From: Dryococelus australis
Taxonomy: Eukaryota; Arthropoda; Insecta; Phasmatodea; Phasmatidae
Assembly: GCA_029891345.1 (NCBI GenBank)
Contig: CM057000.1
Span: 135,810,163-135,874,162, forward strand
Reading direction: 5' to 3'
Length of the DNA: 64,000 bases
Position 1 is the stretch's first letter. Each line of letters begins with the position of its first letter. The position numbers were made by a program, and so were the translations under genes. Under the pieces are notes generated by a model. That model was given only the letters and a program-made list of their open reading frames with translations, did no database searches and was not told where the DNA came from. Of the stretch, positions 1-11,379 are shown one piece after another.

Positions 1-92
1 GCTTGGTTAAGGTTAGTTTGCGTGAAGCGGAGGAATATGCTGGAAGTAGAGCATCAACAGGTCTTCAGAAAAGTGTGAAATAACCGCGAACG
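1..92 (+). repeat. Family B dispersed repeat, 3' end
   Basis: The stretch containing GCGGAGGAATATGCTGG, then an 'acaggtcttcaga' block and 'taaccgcgaac', matches the 3' portion of repeats at about 10725-10822, 36955-37055 and, inverted, 18442-18540. The left part lies outside the window. It is a non-coding dispersed repeat with no protein in any copy; a non-autonomous DNA transposon is likely because the ends of the inverted copy share TCTATTC. Confidence 0.6.
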
Positions 93-801
93 GCGCATAC
101 ACCTACTGAGGTGTCACTCTTATAGACGCCTGATATAGAATAAATAATTTTTTTGGTGACAAGAGCTCTTAACACGGCTGACCTTTCACTTTGTTGCTTC
201 GCCCCACGCTTGTTTGATCATCTGGTTTCTTTTGCTTAACTTGGCCTCAAACTCAATAGCGATCTTTTGTCCGGTTGTTGACTGTGTAGTCTTCTAATTG
301 TTGTTGTAATTCATGCTGAAGTTATCTTGTCATAGTAAGAGAAAAAAAAATTACAACCGAGCTACGGTTTTACTTACATAAACGAAGCACGCCATAGGAT
401 GTCTTCAGAAGCGAAAGTCGTATAATAGCTTCCACACAATCGTGCATACCTGCTGCTAATCCACGCACTTTCGGGATTGTCCTCGTGTATTAAAAATTGT
501 AGTTAGTTTTTTCTAGCAGAAAAGTGAAAGTTATATAGTGACTCGTTACTTGAATACAAGTGTTTGAGGTATTATGTATTTAGAAATTCATCACCAAAAT
601 AGCACATAAATTTCTGTGTTAATTTGTTTAAACTAATACCTTTTATAACGTGTTTGGTGACAACATTTCATATCTGTTCCGTATTTGACAATTTTAACTT
701 TAAAATAACTCTAAAAATAAAATAATTTTAGAAACTAATATTGATTTTAATAAACATACCAGAGCTCAAACTATTTGTAACGTAGTTTTGTTAAGTCAAT
801 C
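93..801. other. Gene-free AT-rich DNA
   Basis: I see no recognisable gene or repeat end here. Reading frames are short and closed. It is the left flank of the pogo/Tigger-like element that begins at 804. Confidence 0.5.
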
Positions 802-839
802 TACACTGTAAAAAATATAGCATAATTTTACACGAATGT

Positions 840-1380
840 ACGTGGCAGCACAATCTCCACATATGTTCATGTACTTTTACATGAGTGTACATGTGTACGT
901 GTACTTATACTGTGTGTCCCATGTATGTTTACAAATACAATTCCAATGTCATTTCACTATACCTGTTATTCTTTTTACTGATCATTATGTTCAATCACAA
1001 GTACTCTGTATGTTTCATTTTACTTGTATGTTACTAATATCAAACCACATGATGTAAATTTACACAAACTTTGTTAGTGTAATTTTATCATACCAGTCAC
1101 TTTCTTTTACTAATCATCACATTAAATCACAAGTACTCTGTACATGTTATTTTACTATACTTGCTACCAGTTTTCTACCACACAGTGTAAATTAGCACAA
1201 TCATCGTTGTGGTAATTTTACTACACCAGTCGGTTACTGTTTAATGTTTATCATACCCAGTTACATGTATACTGTAGGTGTAATGTCACCATACCAGTGT
1301 GTAATTTTTACTTACTATGATGTTAAATAGCATGCACTCCGTGCATGTAATTTGACTATGTAAATTATCGATTTCCTGCC
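840..1380. repeat. Left subterminal diverged tandem repeats
   Basis: Blocks such as 'caagtactctgta' (about 991 and 1124) and 'ataccagt' or 'acaccagt' recur at roughly 130-bp intervals, mixed with TGTACTTTTACA and AATTTTACA words. The zone lies directly inside the left TIR. Subterminal repeats of this kind often bind transposase in DNA transposons; that role is inferred here. Confidence 0.5.
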
Positions 1381-2016
1381 ACATAGAGGAGACCTGTGCC
1401 GGTTGTCACACTTTTTACATATTAATTTTTATTTAAATTTTGGTTCTCTAGACAGTAATAGAAATAAGGTGCTTCACATAGCTTAGAAAAAATCAACATC
1501 ATTCTATGAAACTTGTAAGGCTTAGAAAATTCGAATTTAGAAACACTTGCAGAGTATGACTTTCGACCCCTCCCTGGGGATGGTTGTCTCAAGTATCAGG
1601 GTTGGTTGTCCCATGTTTTTTCAGTGCAAGAAAAATCACTAAGCATTCAACATATAGTTCTTAAAGTAATTATAATATACGGAAAGGTTTCGTGAAATGA
1701 ACTTAAACACTTTAAGTAAGAATTATTTACGATATAACTAGAATACATAACAATTATATTGTCACATGTTATGACTTCCAAAGCTGAGTTACTTTTGTGA
1801 ATAAAATTGGTTTTACTGAAACTAAAATAGTGGCAAAAATGGAATATCGTATTAGCAGCGAACTAATAATGCACACATACTGTTTCTAAGATAATTTATT
1901 AATATTCTCATAAATTTGTAGTTAATTAAAAAATTATTAATATGAATTGATATGCATATTTAGGGCGTATACAAAGTTGTTACGATAACTGAGATGGAAT
2001 AAATTTTACAGATATA

Positions 2017-2250
2017 GGCTGTTCACGGTAAAGTGAGCACTTTTTAAAGCCCTTCTAATTTTTTCCTTTCATCCTATTTCCATCTTCCTGCTGCTTTTTA
2101 ATATAAACTTTGGAATGTGACGAATAAACACAGTGTATACATTTCACCACCCTCAAAATTTAATGCCTGATGCTGCAATAAGATGTATTTATTAGTGGTT
2201 AAAGCCTGTTGGGAGGGCCTTAAAAAGTGCTCACTTTACCGTGAACAGCC
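2017..2250. mobile_element. MITE, short type (copy S1)
   Basis: Near-perfect inverted ends: GGCTGTTCACGGTAAAGTGA at the left and its complement at the right, continuing into CACTTTTTAA for over 30 bp per arm. TA flanks both sides (2015-2016, 2251-2252). The body, with a block near 'taaacacagtgtatac', is shared with copies at 60907-61140, 60629-60856, 40135-40362 and 63526-63758. It has no coding capacity and is nested inside the pogo-like element, so it is younger than that element. Confidence 0.8.
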
Positions 2251-3059
2251 TATAATAAGAATCATTAACATTTAAATAACCCTTATTAAATGAAACAATA
2301 TTATTAGTCTATACAATATGAAACAAAACGTCGAGCAAAGAAAACAACATTATTGTTAAAGGAAAAATTTCAGTCTGCTGTGAATATCATCATCAGTGAT
2401 TAATTTCGTCAAGCGTAAGTTTCTCTGTAAAGCATTGTTGGATGGTGTATAAAGAGACACGACATTGACAAATAATAGAATAGACTACTGACTGTCAGTG
2501 AAATACAGAAATAGAATATGCTAGACAATTTTTATACTGCTCCTAATCATCACCACTTGACATGTCTGAAAAACAGTTATGGCAAGTGTAAACACGATTT
2601 CCCGTTGTGCATTTCTCATGAGACCACCCCCTTGCACTCTACACATTGGACCCACGTTTCGTTCGGCTTACTTTTAGAATATGGCTCAATGCAGACCAGG
2701 AAAAACAATCTTCTTCGTCTGCAATCTCGCTGCTCTCCCTTATATGCCCATTTCCCTTGCTGATCCTGTTTCTTTTAGCCTTGGGTTTATCTTGGTGTTC
2801 CTTAAATAATTATGTTTTGGAATGTGTCATCTTCCTGATTTTTTTTTTTTTTTTTTTTTTTTTTTGTTTTGGCTTCTAAGGGGGTTTTATTTATTTATTT
2901 CTTTATTTTATTGGTGTGTCTGTTAAAATTGAAGTCTACCTTTTACGAGCATTGTTGTGGGCTGATTTTCTTTCTCCCGACTTAGGAAATGCTCGAATTA
3001 CGTCGGGAGAGATTGTTAAAGTCTTGTTCATGCCACTGCAACTGGGAACTTGATCGACT

Positions 3060-4440
3060 TTATATTGATGAGGCTTTTTCTGGATTGTTGACTTGTATTT
3101 CTGGAACATCAACACTGGCGCTGGTTCGGCACTTAGTTTCAGTTGGTGTCAGTGTGTCTTCGTCAGCTTTCTTGTTGCTAGGATGAGGCCGATTGGTTAC
3201 GAAACTTGGTGCAAAAATCCGATTCTGTAAAAATGTCTCGGTTGAAGGGAAAAAAAATCCCTGTGCTTCTGAAACCTGCACAAATGTTACTTGGTGTTAC
3301 CGCGAGCGGAAATGACTGGGTTATCACACCGGGAACGTCATACATTGTCATGGTATTTCATGCAATATTTATCATCCAACTATCACAAGCCGAATTCGTG
3401 ATTTTTTTTTTTTTAATGGGCCATAAACAGGCCTCTCCAACGGTTGTAATTTATGGCTACAATGTGGTGGGAAAGAAAGCATTACAATGCCGCTTGCTTT
3501 TGCATAATTTAAACCATCGATGCTGAGATGAGAGTTGTGTTTGTCTAAGAGCAGCAAAACAGGCTTTTCACGTGTGCTTTTTGCGTAGTCATGAAAGTGT
3601 TTCAAAAATTCCAGAAAAATGTGTTTCTTGCGTCCATTCTGAAGGATTCGCAACTCCCCCCTGAGCCAGGAGGATCATTCGCAATAAAATGTTCTCCGTA
3701 GTTCACCATGGGAAAGATAAATAAAAGAAGGAATATGTTTACCGATTGCTGACACCGCACGGGCAATTGTCACCAGACTACTTCTCTCGACAGAAACAAT
3801 ACTACCAACCTGTTTATGCCCTCGACGAGCTACAACTTTGTCGGGAACTTGCATTGTTGTCACACCTGTATCGTCCATATTCCATTTCTCGTGCGTTTGG
3901 AACTTATGCCGTGACATGACTTCGGTAAAATTGTTGAAAAACAATTCCATGTTGGTTTTGTTGAAACCAGATGCTCTGGCCAGACTGGTTGCTTCAGCTG
4001 TTCTTATTGACATTGTCGGATGTCGCTTTGGAAAGCTAGAAAACCAATTTAATTTTCGATGCCCGTGATTGTGGCATTTTTATTCCGTTTCCTAAAGCTA
4101 CCTGGAAAGCAAGTTTTCTAACATCTTTAGGAGATAAGCCAAAGTAAATGGCTGATGCTTGTAAGATATAACCTAAAAGCTCCTTTTCTTGGGATTCATT
4201 GAATACCTGGCGATATTTTTGATATCCGACAGGAATCGACGGAAAAATTTGTTGCTCGTCATTCAATTCTGTCAGGGGAATTTTTTTTTTTTTTTTGCAA
4301 TATCTATCAACAGTTCGATAGTTAATACTGAATTATTTTGCGGATTGTCTGATCGATTTGTGGTCTCGAAAAACAGATCTCACTGCTGTTAACATAACAC
4401 CGGAACTCACTTCTCCTCGGTTAGTTTTTTTCTTCAAGCG
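3060..4440 (-). pseudogene. pogo/Tigger-type transposase relic
   Basis: Minus-strand translation across three frames gives the order expected of a pogo/Tigger transposase: a psq-type helix-turn-helix (about 4440-4290, with 'RTVDRYCKK' and one stop just upstream), a linker, then the DDE core. In the core are WNMDDTG (first Asp), LLLLDKHNSH (second Asp), and SHKLQPLERPVYGPLK, where the usual third Asp of 'QPLD' is Glu. The C-terminal segment AGFRSTGIFF...FAPSFVTNRP is typical of the family. A poly-A/T run near 3403 shifts the frame after GPLKK. Known family role: cut-and-paste transposition in the nucleus. No intact copy is encoded. A 'tttacag' acceptor-like site precedes the HTH, so an upstream exon is possible but unproven. 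Confidence 0.85.
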
Positions 4441-5230
4441 CCGAACAATTTTTGTTTGCAGGAATCTGTAAAGAAAAAACGAAACTTTCGTGGGGGTTGG
4501 CTGTCACATGTGACAACCAGCCCCTCCCTACTTACACCCTGCCTCGCCCCGCCATTTTGTGCTAATAATATTGTGCGGCCTGAAAAAAAATTACGGCAAC
4601 TTTAAGACACGCATTGAAACGTGTGAGACACGGTATGCAGTTAACTTCACTAAATTTTCTAAGAGTAACAAACAATAGAAAAAATAACAGAAAATGAAAA
4701 CTAAGTTGAGAAATTTTACTCATCGATCGACTTTGTATAAAAAAATCACTTCCAGCTGCCACACTTATAGTACTATCTTCGCTCAAACAACAAAGGAATA
4801 CTACGGATGGCGGCGAACAATAGCGAGCCTAAATGCCTCTGCGCTCTAGCGGCCTTGGAATTAACTTTGTGGCAACCACCCCCGGTCTCCCCTACTGTAA
4901 ATCTGCACAAACATCGCAATTGTAGTTTCATAACTGTGTATATGTATCTTCTCACTAACAAAATTTAAATCGCAGATTCGCTGTAATCGTAATTACAACA
5001 TTTCTGTAAGTTATCACGGTTTTAATAAGCAATTTTACCGTCAGCATAATTCTTGCATATTTTGGAGCGTTAGGAAACAAAGGAAAAGAAGTTTTAGTAT
5101 TCACAAACGTTCACCCGCTTCTTTTTTATACAAGACTATTTCTTCCCCCGTCGTCGCTGGAGGTCACTGGCAATGTTAATTTCACATATCGCGGAAGGAT
5201 GCACAATGTGCGTCGTGCAAGTAGATCTTG

Positions 5231-5270
5231 AACAGGGCTTTCGAAAGTGCTCAGTTTACAGTGAAAAAAC
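5231..5270. repeat. Fragment of shared MITE terminus
   Basis: The block GAAAGTGCTCAGTTTACAGT matches the right terminus of the MITEs described at 2017-2250, but no matching left end is nearby. It is a solo relic inside the pogo-like element. Confidence 0.4.
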
Positions 5271-5479
5271 CATGATTGACTTCAGATATAGAATCGGTAG
5301 TTATGTACAAAAGCCAACGTATTCAACAGCGGGAGTTAAGATTTCCTTTTGAGCACACAAAATAATTTCGAAGTAGTTCTACTCCCTACCGCTAGATCGC
5401 GTGTTATAAGCAAATACTTGTATATTTAAAGTCACAGGAACTTTAATGAAAAATTACAGATACTGTACTCGTTTTAGGA

Positions 5480-6117
5480 AATTACACATAAAAATGTGAA
5501 GTTACCGTAAATTTGTGTGTGTAAATATATGCTCATATACTTTCTAATTTATAATTTTACGCCCTTGTTAATATCAATATACCAGTACATTTGTGTTTTC
5601 TTTTACTGTAAGACTACTACAATTTGAATGAAATAGGAAATGTACTTTTAAACAAATGTACGAGTTGATACAACATTGTTGTTTTAGTGACTTGAATTAG
5701 TGTACTTTTACACATACTTTCACATTTGTAATTTTACGTCATTTTTAATGCCAATACGCCAGTACATTTGTGTTTTTTTACTGTAAAATTCTACTACCTT
5801 TTGAATGAAATAGAACAAGATGTACTTTTACACCGATGTATATGTTTCAATGCAACAATGGCGTAGTTGTAAAAATACACAAAATTGTGTTTTACATGTT
5901 CATTGGATTTTTGTACGTACTTTCAAATTTGTAAATTGACACCCCTCTTATTGTTAATATACCAATAAATATGGGTTTCTTTATAATATCATTGTACTAT
6001 GTTGTGAACAAAGTTGTACATTACTGTAAATTTACACGTACTTGTTTTTACAAATTACACACAGAAAATGTAAAATTACCAAGAGGTTGTACATGTATTT
6101 ATATACTTTTTACAGTG
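5480..6117. repeat. Right subterminal diverged tandem repeats
   Basis: Three diverged copies of a block running from 'ttttac' through 'ccagtacatttgtg' to 'actgtaa' are anchored at about 5560, 5737 and 5940 (spacing 177 and 203 bp). TTTTACA words resemble those in the left subterminal zone. The array ends at the right TIR of the pogo-like element. Confidence 0.55.
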
Positions 6118-6929
6118 TATCTTACGACAGTGAAAGACAGAGTTACTGAATATATACATATACATGTGTAATATAATAATTTCTATTAATTTTATAAGGA
6201 TGAATTTGACAACGATTGTTCTAAATCACAAAAAAAAAAGTATTAAAATCTTTAATATTTTTATTTAAGTTATTCTAAATATAAAAAATATTGGATGATT
6301 GATTTTACTAAATATATCCGGTATGAAAAAATAGGTGAATATTATAAAAAAACTGAAAGCTGTATAAAATTTGGCAAATTAAAATAGATAGGTATAGCTT
6401 CTGAAAATTAAAAATTGATTAATTTTACTTGAGACTAGTATTTGAAGCGTTCGTTTTGGTTCACACTATTGCATTCATAATTATCTTTACAAAAATAATT
6501 TCTTCCATAAATTACTAATTAAAATAGTAGCGAAAAAATTATTTTAATAAAATAAAGGAAGAAACATTTTATGGATTATTATTTAAAAAATTATGTTTAG
6601 TTATAATATAGTCAACGAAAAATTTGTGAGCAGAATTCGCAATTTATATAGGGTGGAACTGAACTATACTGACAAACTTCGGCAGATGATTCCTCTCGGT
6701 GGCTACACCAGCCGCCTTCCATAAAGAAGGAGGGTTGGAATCCCGTTCGTGCATTTAATAATCACACTCTCCAGTATCTTGGGCTTGTATCCTGAGGATT
6801 CGTAAATTACAGTACATCTTAAACACAGACGTAACTTTTTTTTTTTTTTTAACCCTTCACGCTTAAGGTAGAAAAAGGGGCTCGGTAAGGATAAAAGTCC
6901 AACTCTATAGCCCGTTCTTGGCAACTCTG
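6118..6929. other. AT-rich, gene-free; weak repeat scraps
   Basis: No gene. Near 6670 'gacaaacttcgg' resembles the foldback-element termini at 38454 and 47362. At about 6695-6760 a tRNA-like stretch has TGGCTACACCAG and GGTTGGAATCCC, a poor B-box match. A poly-T run lies at 6837-6850. Confidence 0.3.
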
Positions 6930-7575
6930 AATTTTTGACTTGAATACGTCTTTAAATTTGCAACCGCAGTGGGAGGCAATCCAGAAAATCCGATGATAAC
7001 AAAATCGGGGGATACAATTTGGCATTGCAGCTCCGAATCTGTATTCTACATTCAAAATGTAATTACACCACTCGATTGCCAAAGGTATCAAAGAATATTT
7101 TACGTTGAGTGAGGACTGCAAAGCATCACGCGCGTCGAAAAAGGGGGGGGGGGGTGGAAGGCGCAATTTTGAGCTCGTTTCGCCGTGTCTCATAACTTCC
7201 GTGTAGTATAATTTTTGACTAGGAGAATAACTCTCATTTAAGTTTCTATCGACAGCTCTCGTCAAGATAAACCGATTGCCTGTATAAAAACATTTGTGTG
7301 GCGTGGTTATGGTGAAATTGTATGCATTTATTGTAAAAAATTAAGACAACCGAACACAATGTCAGCCTATACTCGTCAAAAAGCCCAGTCGAAATACAGA
7401 AATCGTATGCGGTTGGAAAGAGCATCTCAAAATCAATCCAGTGATACCCATTAAATCCCATATGACCGAGTGAAGCGGTGCCGGGAACGTAAAATAAACA
7501 TCAAGGCGTCCGAGCGCGTCAACGTAGACGTATTCACGCAAAACAAACGGCCGTGTCTCCAACACAGCCAAACCC
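6930..7575. repeat. Family C repeat, copy 1
   Basis: Closely matches 40905-41520 in the same orientation, from the 'tttgcaaccgc' block through 'cgtctcgaaac/cataacttcc' to 'cgtagacgtattcacgc'. The plus strand can encode a short basic peptide starting at 7359 (MSAYTRQK...), but in this copy it hits a stop after 30 residues. The minus strand is also open for long stretches (6849-7265 and 7362-7688). A poly-G run of 12-13 at 7143 interrupts it relative to the other copy. Function and class are unknown; most likely a transposon segment. Confidence 0.65.
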
Positions 7576-7636
7576 AATCTTTGTCTCCGAATTACTTCTT
7601 TATAATGACTATTATTAACAAGCGGAGAGTATATAA

Positions 7637-7833
7637 AGTCTGTCTGTTCACGGTAAAATTGGGCACTTTTGAAAGTCTTTCTAAACATCTGCTTGTGTGC
7701 AAGTTGTGTAGTCTTCCGCCATGTGTAAAATTAATATTGCCTCACTTTATTCATTCGTCGGTTATACGAATTTGTGAAATTATTAGAAAAGTAAAACATT
7801 TTCAAATATGAATTTAATAAAATAGAAAGCAAA
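7637..7833. repeat. Long-type MITE, truncated copy
   Basis: Begins with a variant terminus (GTCTGTTCACGGTAAAATTG) and continues with the long-type body seen at 35118 and 62646: 'cttccgccatgtgtaaaatt', then 'cactttattcattcg', then 'gtgaaattattagaaaag'. The right terminus is absent. It lies about 60 bp after family C copy 1. Confidence 0.55.
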
Positions 7834-9087
7834 ATTAACACATTGAGGTATGCAGACATTTACGGGCACTTAAGAATAGAATGGACAACCCCTCCGACCC
7901 CCTCCCACTTTTTCGACCAAGGTCAAGAAACGAGGGAGCGACGACATTAACACGCACGCCTAGTTCCTCATCGCTCCTATGCGCAAGGCGCGCAGTGTTT
8001 CCATTGTGACGTTGTACTGTGTCAATTAGATCTGTAACAGTGGAACTTTAGTACACGCGATGAAAGACCACAACTTAATCTACGCCGAATATTTGTATTT
8101 TTCTCTTGCCGCTTAATAAAACTGCACAGGCAAGCTTTAAGAATGCGATATTTGACCATTTTCGCGATTTTTTTCTCCAAGAATGCACTTAATATGACCA
8201 AAGTAAAAATATAAGGGCGTAGGTTATTTATTTTTTCTTTTAAAATATTTTATGACAAATTTGCATTCGCAGAACATTTATTTACTCCGAGATAGGCCTA
8301 CGTATACTAACGGAAACAAGCATTTCACAGAAAATGTGTCCGTACATCCTCCTCTTAAGACAAATTAGAAGTGAGTCACATATATATCCACTACTCCAAT
8401 AACAATGGTTCTTTTGGCGTCTGTGTTGGAACTCACCATCGTCCTATTGGTCCATACCACACCGGACACTACCCTGTAATTGACAGTATTCATTATTGAC
8501 CGGTCATCGACCAATGGAGAGCCGAGCTGATATTGACCCATTAAAACGTTCTTTATTGTATAAAAGTATTTACAGTCAATCATGTCCCTTTGAGTGGCTA
8601 TAAAGAAAGGAATTCTATCGTCAGCAGTATCATTGTTACTGCGCTGTGGTGTTCTTGTGAGGCCATGTTAAACATTAGCCGAACAAAGACTACACGCCTA
8701 TGCGAGTTGTGTGCTGAACAACAAAGAAATTTTCAATTTAGATTTGCTCGGGCTACACTCGAGCATAGTTTACAAAATTACTAATTATACCTATATTCAC
8801 GCATATTTACCTAACACGGTTAATTCAACGTTAAGTCATGGAACCTTTCACCCTCCGTCGCGACCTGCTTTACTGGGCCCGTGTTAGTCAGCGTGGACGC
8901 GCGTTCAAACAAATGCAGGTAGGGGCAACCTTGATTATTCAAACCTTGATTACAAAAGCGTTCAATCAACCGCAAACAGCCTCTAACCGATTAAAACTGC
9001 TGTCAAACCTTTGCGGTAAGGCGCGTGCGCACGAACGACAAGCCAACGTTTAGATACGTCGAAAGAGATTGAAATCACTGCCGACGG
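7834..9087. other. Gene-free DNA
   Basis: I see no conserved coding signal. Short open frames at 8590-8784 and 8838-9053 on the plus strand match no family I recognise and lack convincing context. Confidence 0.4.
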
Positions 9088-9407
9088 TCTATTCGAAAAT
9101 TCTTCACACTTTTTGAATCAAACATTTGGAAAATCACCTAAAATATGACGCGTTCGGTTCGTTCCTAAACATATATACATATACATCACAAGCATTTTAT
9201 AGATCAGTTAACGCGAAGTATCTTATCTTCCGTTCCACTGAATTTTTACTCAGACTATTTATATCTATAAATAACAAGTTTTTCATTTATAATTATCCAC
9301 ACCAATAAATAAAATTGAAGCGTGTGTTATTTCAAAATTGATACTGACATCTAAGCGTAATATGCTATTGAAACGATGTTAAAGCATAAATAACTGTTTT
9401 TAAAATT

Positions 9408-10603
9408 TCTGACTGCATGTATGTCTGTGTGTCTGTCTGGATGATTGTTTGTCCAGAATAGGCTTCGAAACGGCTGAACCGACTTTGATAAAACTTTCAG
9501 AGATCATAGAGTTTATCTATATTTAAAATTTCTCTTTATTTCATCTAGATATCTCAAATGCGTATGGAAAAAAAAGTATATATTTTTTTCATATCATGTA
9601 CTTTATGTTTCATATTTTTGTGGGATGAGCGATCCCTTAATTAACGCTCGCGTGAACCTAGCATCACGCTCAGCCAGGGAATCAGGACGCCAGGGATTGC
9701 GACAAACTGTAGACAGTAAACAGTATGGCGAGACACCATACGGAGAGCGCGGACATAGGCGAGCGCGAGTTTCGCCGCGGGGCCAGATGCCAGTGAGAGG
9801 CCGTCGGGACGCCAGCCAGTGGTCGACCTCTCAAGAAGGGTCACGAGAGGTGAGTACTGGGGACCGCCGCTGCCGATACGTCGAGGAGACGCAGCCTCCA
9901 GCAACAAGGATTGAGGTGGACTGGTTCCAAACGGTTACGTCGGAGAGACTTTAGTTTGGTAATTAACACGAGTGGCTTTAACGTAATTGAATAGAAGTGA
10001 ACCATAATTGCTCACCCGTTTGTCATAACGTAATATATTGTAAAGTGTTGCACTCTTGTGAGTTACCGAGATTTATATAAACACGATTAAGGAGAATGGA
10101 GTCTTTGATATTCATATTGCACAGGCGGAGTTGCCTGTACATACGAACAGAATATTTATATTGTCTGGAGCTCAATCCAGAGCAATATCTTAATATTTTT
10201 GCAAAAGAATTATTGTCAAAAAGCACTGTTGAAACACCATTAGTTTTTTTTTTTTTTTTTTTTTTTTATTATATAATACGCATCATAGAAAAAGATACAT
10301 TACTTTTAGGGAAAACGCAGTAAACGAATATATTATCGAACACTCATCACAAACGCGACGATAAAACTACTTCCCATAATAAAGTAACAGTCTTCCAAAA
10401 CAATTATATACGTATGTATTTCAATAACTCCATAAAACCTGGGCGAAGCGATGGCGCGCTGTATTTTAATAACTCCATATAAATCACTATGTATAAATTT
10501 CGATTGACTCTATTCACGCCTTATTTCAATTTTCCGTTTCTATTTTAAAAATAAGTAAACAAATGCTAAAAGCCACGCGAACGAAGTTCGCGGGAACAGC
10601 TAC
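9408..10603 (+). mobile_element. Helitron-like non-autonomous element 1
   Basis: Starts TCTGACTG with a TGTCTG-rich leader, followed by a block around 'ctgaaccgactttgat'. Ends with the hairpin GCGAAC-GAA-GTTCGC (about 10577-10591) followed 12 bp later by CTAC, close to the CTRR end of Helitrons. Blocks near the 3' end ('aataactccataaaacct', 'gcgaagcgatgg', 'cgcgaacgaag') recur in the element at 51474-52254. No Rep/helicase is encoded, so it would depend on other copies. The exact ends are inferred from family B on both sides; the strict A|T target rule is not clean here. Confidence 0.55.
9625..9954 (+). other. GC-rich open frame inside Helitron 1, unknown
   Basis: An ATG-initiated frame of 109 codons, rich in Arg, Ser and Gly, sits in a CpG-rich island inside an otherwise AT-rich element. 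It has no domain I recognise, no signal peptide and no membrane segment. A donor-like GAGAGGTGAGTA lies at about 9844-9855. Helitrons are known to capture host fragments, so a captured exon or promoter piece is one explanation; an older GC-rich repeat is another. The frame may be open by chance given its composition. Confidence 0.25.
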
Positions 10604-10822
10604 TTAGAAATAAAACTAGAGAGAAAATAGGTTTGTTGGTATTGCCTGGTAAGAAATAGTTATTGTGCAAAATATCACTGACGCGAGCGCACACTAATAC
10701 AGTGTGATGATCATAAGGTGTGATTTCCTAGACACGGTTAATCTTTGTTCGCGTGAGGCGGAGGAATGTCCTGGAAGTAGATCTTTAGCAGGGCTTCAGA
10801 AGAGTAGGGAGTAACCGCGAAT

Positions 10823-11165
10823 AGGCTACAGATGAGATTCAGTGCGAGAGGAAGAGAAGTAAACGAAGGAATAGAGGAGAAGATGGCGTCGACCTCCGTA
10901 GTTAGCAGAAAGATCACCTCCGTCGTGAGAAGGCAGATAATGATTTACAGTTCGTCAATGCTGTCCGCGAGGGAGGAGGGCTGAGTCGAGATAGATAGCT
11001 GAATCTTCTTTGAATAACATATCACGACAAATAACGTATATAAGGTTTCGGGTTAATATTTTAGTTATAATATACTCTATAAGGCTGTCAAGTGGGTAGC
11101 CTAAAACTTTAAGAATACACAAGTTAAAATTTCATTATCGTTGTCTCGGAACTACTGCAAAATAT
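10823..11165. other. Gap between family B and LINE; tiny ORF
   Basis: Mostly purine-rich. A 33-codon frame at 10883-10984 starts in a good context (AAGATGG) and is locally CpG-rich, but it is short and unrecognised. No other feature is visible. Confidence 0.2.
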
Positions 11166-11379
11166 ATGTTAATGTGTTATAGGCTCCTAGGTTTGCTGCT
11201 GGTTCTGGCGGCCTTGTATAGATTTCTTTTGTTTTCGAAGGAAAATTTTATTCCTTTGGTGAGCCATAAATTTTTCTTTGGATTTGTGTTACTGTGGGTC
11301 AGTCGGGATGGGAAACATTTTTCAAAACAATGGAGAACTTGGTTAAGAAAATAGTTAAATTTTTCATTTGCTTAGGTAC

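Larger units (their letters stand above)
804..6117 (-). mobile_element. pogo/Tigger-like DNA transposon, 5.3 kb, decayed
   Basis: The ends are inverted copies of CACTGTAAAAARTATA, each flanked by TA (802-803 and 6118-6119), as expected for Tc1/mariner/pogo-type insertion. Between them lie a minus-strand pogo-type transposase relic (3060-4440) and two AT-rich subterminal zones (840-1380 and 5480-6117) built from diverged repeats with TTTTACA-like words. A separate MITE is nested at 2017-2250, and a fragment of the same MITE terminus sits at 5231-5270. The boundaries come from the TIR match plus TA flanks and enclose a transposase of the matching superfamily, so the assignment is fairly strong. 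The element is much longer than a minimal pogo because of the subterminal zones. Stops and frameshifts show it is inactive. Confidence 0.65.
9088..10822 (+). repeat. Family B repeat split by a Helitron-like insertion
   Basis: The left part (9088-9407) matches other family B starts: 'tctattcg', then 'cttcacac', then 'ttgaatcaaac' and a 'cacaagc' block. The right part (10604-10822) matches the family B end, including 'aaataggtttgttgg' and GCGGAGGAATGTCCTGG. The intervening 1.2 kb is the Helitron-like element. Without it the repeat would be about 0.54 kb, similar to the inverted copy at 18442-18851 (410 bp). Confidence 0.6.

Noticed and set aside
11166..11354. Plus-strand 62-codon frame as a small protein
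   Set aside because: It is the antisense of the LINE linker before reverse transcriptase.
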